The notes under the pieces: generated by a model | Seen by the model: only the letters and a program-made list of their open reading frames with translations | Told to the model about the DNA's origin: nothing | Databases searched by the model: none | Source of the DNA: Temnothorax longispinosus | Taxonomy: Eukaryota > Arthropoda > Insecta > Hymenoptera > Formicidae | DNA length: 64,000 nt | Direction of reading: 5' to 3' | Assembly (NCBI RefSeq): GCF_030848805.1 | Contig: NC_092367.1 | Coordinates: 248,001 to 312,000, forward strand | Position numbers and translations under genes: made by a program | Part shown: piece by piece, positions 58,973 through 64,000 of the stretch | Layout of the letters: each line of letters opens with the position of its first letter | Position numbering within the stretch: the first letter of the stretch is position 1

Positions 58973-60374
58973 ATCGTCTACGAATTAGTTGCTCGCATGA
59001 TTATAGTATTAAAATAATTCTCAGACATTGTACTTTAAAAGAATATCACGATTCGAATTTAGTGCTAGAGGCTTAGTGTGGAAATTAATTAATTAATCAA
59101 TGGAGCGCGCGCTTCGCGGATAAACTAATTAATTTCAACGCTATACAACTAGCACTAAATTCGAATTGTGATACTTTCTTAAAGTACAATGTCTCAGGAT
59201 TATTTTGGCACTATGATCACGCGAGCACCTAATTCTTTGACGATTCTGTAACGAACTTTAGAGCGCGGCGCTCGCGCTCCATGGATAAATTAATTAATTT
59301 TAACCTTTTGCAGCTAGCACTAAATTCGAATCGTGATATTTTCTTAAAGTACAATGTCTCAGAATTATTTTGGGACCAAAAACACGCGAGCACCTAATTC
59401 TTTGACGATGCATAGCGTTGAAATTAATTAGTTTATCCGCGAAGCGCGCACGCCGCGCTCTAAAGTTCGTTACAGAATCGTCAAAGAATTAGGTGCTCGC
59501 GTGATCATAGTGCCAAAATAATCCTGAGACATTGTACTTTAAGAAAGTATTACGATTCGAATTTAGTGCTAGTTGTATAGCGTTGAAATTAATTAGTTTA
59601 TCCGCGAAGCGCGCGCTCCATTGATTAAGGTGGTCCTTTCGCGGACCCAGCTAGTCAAGTAACTGTCCGTCATGAGGTAATTGAAAACAGACATATTGAC
59701 AAACATTACACAACATCCCAATAATTATAATAATATAATATGATTTTACACGCACGATTTAATCGTATTTAATTATTTACTAATTAAAAAAATATCACAA
59801 TAGTAGTGCGGTTGGACTCGATTTAGGTTAGGTCAGGCATGACAGTACGAGTAAAGCAATATGCGATTGGACCACTACTTATTTAACCTCATATATCAGA
59901 GCAAAACATTCGGCAAGCCTTTATTTTCAAGGTATGTACGAAATCCGGAAACTTCAGGGAATATTTTAAGACATGAATAATGTATTCATCTGATCGCTAA
60001 GTACATGTATTATTAGTTGAAAACCTCGGACGTGGCGATTTGCATCATTCTATCTTTCTCGTTCATTAGATGTAAACAAGGATAGAATGACAATGGCACG
60101 CTCCGCGAACGCACATTTAGAATGACTTATTTCTTGTAAAGTGTCGGTAACTTCACTTGATTTTTCGTACACATGCCCCTTATTACTGTATATTTAACAT
60201 ATATCAAATTTAGGTACCTATCTAATACTTGTTCTCACGAAAGGACCACCTTAATTAATTAATTTCAACACTAAGCCTCTAGCACTAAATTCGAATCGTG
60301 ATATTCTTTTAAAGTACAATGTCTGAGAATTATTTTAATACTATAATCATGCGAGCAACTAATTCGTAGACGAT
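58973..60374. repeat. Five copies of a 95-bp unit inside the giant palindrome
   Basis: Copies at 58973-59067 (minus), 59150-59244 (plus), 59314-59409 (plus), 59477-59572 (minus) and 60279-60374 (plus). Each runs from CTAGCACTAAATTCGAATCG through AAAGTACAATGTCT to GCACCTAATTC-TTGACGAT or a close variant. Four are arm partners of one another and the third sits alone in the loop. Confidence 0.8.
59625..60254. mobile_element. TTAA-type MITE, family E, nested in the giant palindrome
   Basis: TTAA at 59625-59628 and 60251-60254 enclose GGTGGTCCTTTCG and the inverted CGAAAGGACCACC. Removing it and one TTAA rejoins CCATTGA-TTAA-TTAATTTC, which matches the complement of the left arm at about 59085-59103. 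It therefore inserted after the palindrome formed. Noncoding. Confidence 0.85.
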
Positions 60375-61211
60375 CAGATGACGGAACTTAGTGCTCAGCG
60401 CCAACGGCTGATCTAAGGTAATTATCGTAATTGTTTTACTGTTAGCAATAAACTCAGATTTGGGAAATATATGTTTTCGATCATTTTAGTAACGAATATA
60501 TTCATGCAGAAAATTTTTTAAGTGTTTGTGTCAACCGCGACGGTACTGTGTTCAATATATAGTGGTATATTTAAATAAATGTTATAATCTGTCAATATTT
60601 TATCGTTATTTTAGAGCACTTGATTAGCACTTAATTAGCACTAAATTATAGTGTACTTGTCTTCTCTATAGGATCATTTTCTGATATGGGGGGGTCCAGC
60701 TTAATGGCTAGCTGGACCCCCCATTTTTTACGCGATTTCCTGCTAAACGGTTCGAGCACCAAAATTCGGACTAGGGCACTTAATTAGCACCTAAATAGCA
60801 CTAAATTTTTTACCTAGTGCGAACTTGATTTGCGCTGGTGGGGGGTCCAGCTTAATAGAGGTACCTTTGAGGTAAGATACAAGGCACGTAAAGCTAACTT
60901 TACACTTGTATTTCGCCACTTTGTATTTCGCAAATGGTTCATCGTACGTGAAAAATGAATAGAACCATTTTTGTAGATAATTTCATGATCTTTCTTTTTT
61001 GTAAACACCTTAATTGACCTCCGAGCCATACAAAACGAGATTTTCGCAAAAAACTGATTTTCGTGACCTTTGATCTTAAATAACTTTTTTAGCCCTGCCG
61101 ATATCGTTCTCGATTTTTAATATGTTATTTAAAACAACGAAATATAAGCGATTAAAAAAAAAGTAGTTTCTAATTTTTTTGCACAGAAAACCTAAAATAA
61201 CTGGACTAAAG

Positions 61212-61651
61212 TAGGGGAACGTGGGGCAAGACAAAGTACCGGGTTTTTTTCCTATCACGTGTAACTCTATCATTGGATTTTTTTGGAATCTAATCATGCG
61301 AAAACCAGCCTTTGGTTTGACAGTCGCTGATTTCATTCCGATTCGTTGTTTCGTCATTTTCATAAATCGCGTCTAGTTTGTGCACTGTGTTACGATATTG
61401 CGGATAAAGAAGGATTCAATAAAAGGATTTATATTAAAAAAATAGATTCCTATTTTAAAACAAATTTTGATACAGGCATGGGCTTCTCGTTAGATGCGGA
61501 ATATCGCATAAATACATAAATGCGTTGTTGGAAACACTAAAGGAAACATTACTGTCTTCATCCTATTTTATTGAAAAAATAGATGTTTGTTTTATAATTA
61601 GTAGTCATGTGGTTAAACATTAAATATCCCGTCTTGTCGCACGTTTTCTTA
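61212..61651. mobile_element. Degenerate pogo-like MITE
   Basis: Left end TA-GGGGAACGTGGGGCAAGAC. The right end, read inverted from 61650, TA-AGAAAACGTGCGACAAGAC agrees at most positions. The GGGGAACGTGGGG start resembles pogo-type ends such as the GGGGAGACCGGGG of the complete element at 14552-16936. No transposase. Confidence 0.5.
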
Positions 61652-62152
61652 CACTGTTGGAAAATTTGTGTTAAATATAACATAAATCACATGTCCAAAA
61701 CGGTCCACTCAAATTGTGTTAATTTAACATAATATGGATGTGTTAAGTGGTAACACTGATATTATGTTAAAATATTTCAACAGAAAGAAAATGTAATTCT
61801 GATCGTAATTTGAAGTTAATTATGTGTACAATTAACATAACTTTTATGTTGAAGTTGAGATTGTAAGATATAATCAACTCTCTATTTCTGTAAATTGTTA
61901 TTCCTACTTTTTTATAGAGTAAAATCATCATTCTTTTTCTGTAAATTTTAACACAATTAATAAATACGTTCAAATTGTGTTACTTTAACATATTTTTTAA
62001 GTTATTTTAATTATTTTACATTTTGAATTTGTAAAATTCAATTAACATAGCAAGCATATGTTAAATCTACACACGTATGTGTTGATTATTTTACACAAAA
62101 ATTTTAACAAGGACTTTTTTTAACACACAGGACCTCTGTTTTCAACAGTGTA
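61650..62152. mobile_element. MITE with CACTGTTG ends and TA duplication
   Basis: 499 bp (61652-62150) from CACTGTTGGAAAA to TTTTCAACAGTG, with TA on both sides. The interior is full of GTGTTAA / TTAACAC words. It sits immediately beside the degenerate pogo-like MITE. Confidence 0.7.
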
Positions 62153-62234
62153 TCAAGATATCAAACGCGATTATTTCTTGTAATACAATACACCATTCTC
62201 ACTGTCAGTCCGTAAAATTAATCGACTCTCATTA

Positions 62235-62398
62235 TTAACCTTTAGAGGACGGGCAAGTTTTTTCATGACTTTTTATGATTTTTATTTATAACTTCCATAG
62301 TATATGTGTTAAAGTGATATACTACGAAAAATAAGCGAGATTCTCGTGAAGTATATATATTAAACCTAAAAATAGACTTTCCGTCCTCTACAAGTTAA
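62235..62398. mobile_element. TTAA-type MITE, family F
   Basis: TTAA at 62235-62238 and 62395-62398. Ends CCTTTAGAGGACGG and, inverted, CTTGTAGAGGACGG. 156 bp of noncoding interior. Confidence 0.72.
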
Positions 62399-63775
62399 CG
62401 ACTCGTAAACGTATCGAGATAACAATTACTTATAAATATTTTGCGTTATGTTTTCGTCGTACGCAGTAAAATGCATGTCTCATACAATTAACAGGAAGTA
62501 CCATATAAAGTATTGTATTGTGATAATTAGTACGCATACGACTGCAATTGAATTTCCGCAAGTGTTGTGAGAGTGCGATGAGAAAACGAGGGAAGAGAAC
62601 AAAATTTTTATGTATGTTTCTTTATGGTATTTGTATTAGGTTATTTTATTTTTTCTCTTTTCTTTTTTTAAAATTTTTAAAAATATATATTAAGATTTGT
62701 ATTTGATTTCTAGGCATTTGGTGTTTCGGTCTTTTCGGGATTAAATATTACATAACCATTAATCGCTTGTAAATTGAAAACTCTTGATTTTTGTATTTTT
62801 ATATCAGTGTTTTTCATTTTAATTAATCTTTAAATAATATGCTAGTAAAGTACGTTGCACAATAATTGTGGAACACCCAGTATACCTGCCGTGAGTAATG
62901 ATACTGTTAAACAAAAAGTGTTATCAGGTATTTTATTGAAGCCGCATTTACTCTCCTATAATAAAGTATTCCATTATTTTATTATACTATCATATCGCGA
63001 GGCTAAAACAAAGAACTGCCGTATCAAGGCTAACGTATCGACAAAATCGCAGGTGTTACGAATCGTAATCCTTCTCATGGCGGGATAAGAACGATAAGAA
63101 ACGATAAACTATAAGAACAGGTTAAATTTTTCACGGTGGAGGCTTATGTGATGCGTTTTGCGTGCGCCGCTGTTCTATTATTAGACACGGATTAATCCTT
63201 CCGCGTTTGCCAAGTTATACATATCCTTAACGTCTTGACGATCAATCGGACCAAAACCAATGGTCGAATCGTCACGATGATTATTTGCCAATTGCAGTCG
63301 ATGAAATGAACGTTAATGTTTATTATACATATCCTATTAGATAAGAGATATATAAAAAAAAACGTGAAAACACAAGTGTGAGGTATGTAGACGTAGAATG
63401 GTTTTGTTTATATCACGAAAGAGTCCAATATTCGTCAAGTAGCGATTAGTTAGCCAGGGCACGCTACTACGGCCACCCTGCGTGTTATAGTACTATAGTC
63501 CAGTAAGGAACGGCGCGAATCGTTCAGCTCAGGGTCAGTTAACCCGGTCTTTTCCGGATCGAGAGCGGCTTCTTCCGAGTTACACTTAATCCGTTCCGCA
63601 CTCCCATTTCTCGCGCGCGGCCCCGCGCGGAAAACCAATGGCTCCGCGACGGTGTAATCGGAGATAAGCGGTAAGAAGAAGCGCGGCGAGTTGCGTCGAG
63701 TGACGACCTCGATTGACCCGTCGATCCGTCACGGTTCTCCGCTGCCACGGACGAGAGGAGGAAGAAAGAGAGAGA

Positions 63776-63844
<69 letters not shown>

Positions 63845-64000
63845 CGAGAGGCTCGCACAATTAGTCGGATAAGGTGCAAGATCGGAGGATCGTGCGCGTC
63901 AAGTGGAAGCTAACGCCGAGCGAGCGCGAGAATGCCGAGGGAGTGCGAGCGGATCCTTGTGCGTGCACGCTCGCACGCTCGCACCCTCTTCCGTGTGCGC
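62399..64000. other. Dachsous intron 1, last segment; GC-rich end
   Basis: AT-rich to about 63.1 kb, then GC/CpG-rich with a long (GA)n tract at 63757-63851. A GA tract inside a CpG-rich block resembles the TBC1D15 start region, so a promoter or another exon may lie at or just past the window end. No coding exon is recognisable before 64000. Confidence 0.4.
63757..63851. repeat. (GA)n microsatellite
   Basis: About 95 bases of GA repeat with a few G insertions. It creates Arg/Glu-rich and Ser/Leu-rich spurious frames on the two strands. Confidence 0.95.

Larger units (their letters stand above)
58146..61208. mobile_element. 3.06-kb giant palindromic (fold-back) element
   Basis: TA at 58146-58147 and 61207-61208 bracket GTCCAGTCATTTTAG and its near-exact inverse. 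The left arm 58148-59270 (1,123 bp) and right arm 59451-61206 (about 1.13 kb once a nested insertion is removed) are inverted copies with only scattered differences by eye. The loop is about 180 bp. Arms share TGCAAAAAAATTAGAAACTA, GGTTCGAGCACC-type blocks, a local hairpin GGGTCCAGCTAGCCATTAAG, and iterated AATTAAGTGCT words. A 95-bp unit (AGCACTAAATTCGAATCGTG … ATTCTTTGACGAT) occurs five times in both orientations. No coding frame. Confidence 0.88.

Noticed and set aside
1..64000. CRISPR arrays, bacterial operons or phage modules
   Set aside because: Spliced genes, poly(A) signals and eukaryotic transposons show nuclear animal DNA. The repeats seen are inverted or microsatellite, not spaced direct repeats.
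1..64000. tRNA or known microRNA genes
   Set aside because: No sequence with paired cloverleaf stems around consensus A and B boxes, and no insect miRNA seed hairpin that I recognise. The one tRNA-like segment (26611-26690) is reported at low confidence.

Overview
The window is animal nuclear DNA, most likely from an insect and probably a hymenopteran such as an ant. The protein-coding evidence is intron-split TBC1D15-like and Gemin8-like genes and the N-terminal exon of a dachsous-type cadherin. The background is AT-rich, crowded with small inverted-repeat transposons, and broken by GC-rich, CpG-rich islands. The insect assignment rests on how the proteins look by eye and on this composition; no database was searched. 

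Layout. 1-18.4 kb is a transposon-dominated stretch: MITEs, a composite fold-back element, a 5'-truncated LINE split by a TTAA-type MITE, a decayed Transib (RAG1-related) transposase, and a structurally complete pogo-like transposon. 18.4-25 kb is the gene-dense part: a nine-exon TBC1D15-like RabGAP gene followed on the same strand by a two-exon Gemin8-like gene, each with a poly(A) signal. 25-33.6 kb is again repeats (a 1.7-kb fold-back, four TTAA-type elements counting one nested copy) with one GC-rich candidate exon near 29.6-30.1 kb. 33.6-44 kb is intergenic or 5'-regulatory DNA with several CpG-rich islands. 44.06-45.74 kb is the first coding exon of dachsous: signal peptide plus five cadherin repeats. 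The rest of the window, to 64 kb, is its first coding intron, more than 18 kb long as far as can be seen, and it has taken up many insertions. The largest is a 3.06-kb near-perfect palindrome at 58.15-61.21 kb, itself interrupted by a TTAA element. 

The three host genes have unrelated jobs: TBC1D15 is a Rab GTPase-activating protein acting on late endosomes and mitochondria, Gemin8 is a subunit of the SMN complex that assembles spliceosomal snRNPs, and Dachsous is the giant cadherin that binds Fat in planar polarity and Hippo signalling. I see no operon-like linkage. The most notable feature of the window is its archive of transposition: at least seven TTAA-flanked elements with six different terminal repeats, several nested insertions whose order can be read directly, a pogo transposase that is open through its whole frame but lacks a catalytic aspartate, and large palindromes that could give long double-stranded RNA if transcribed.
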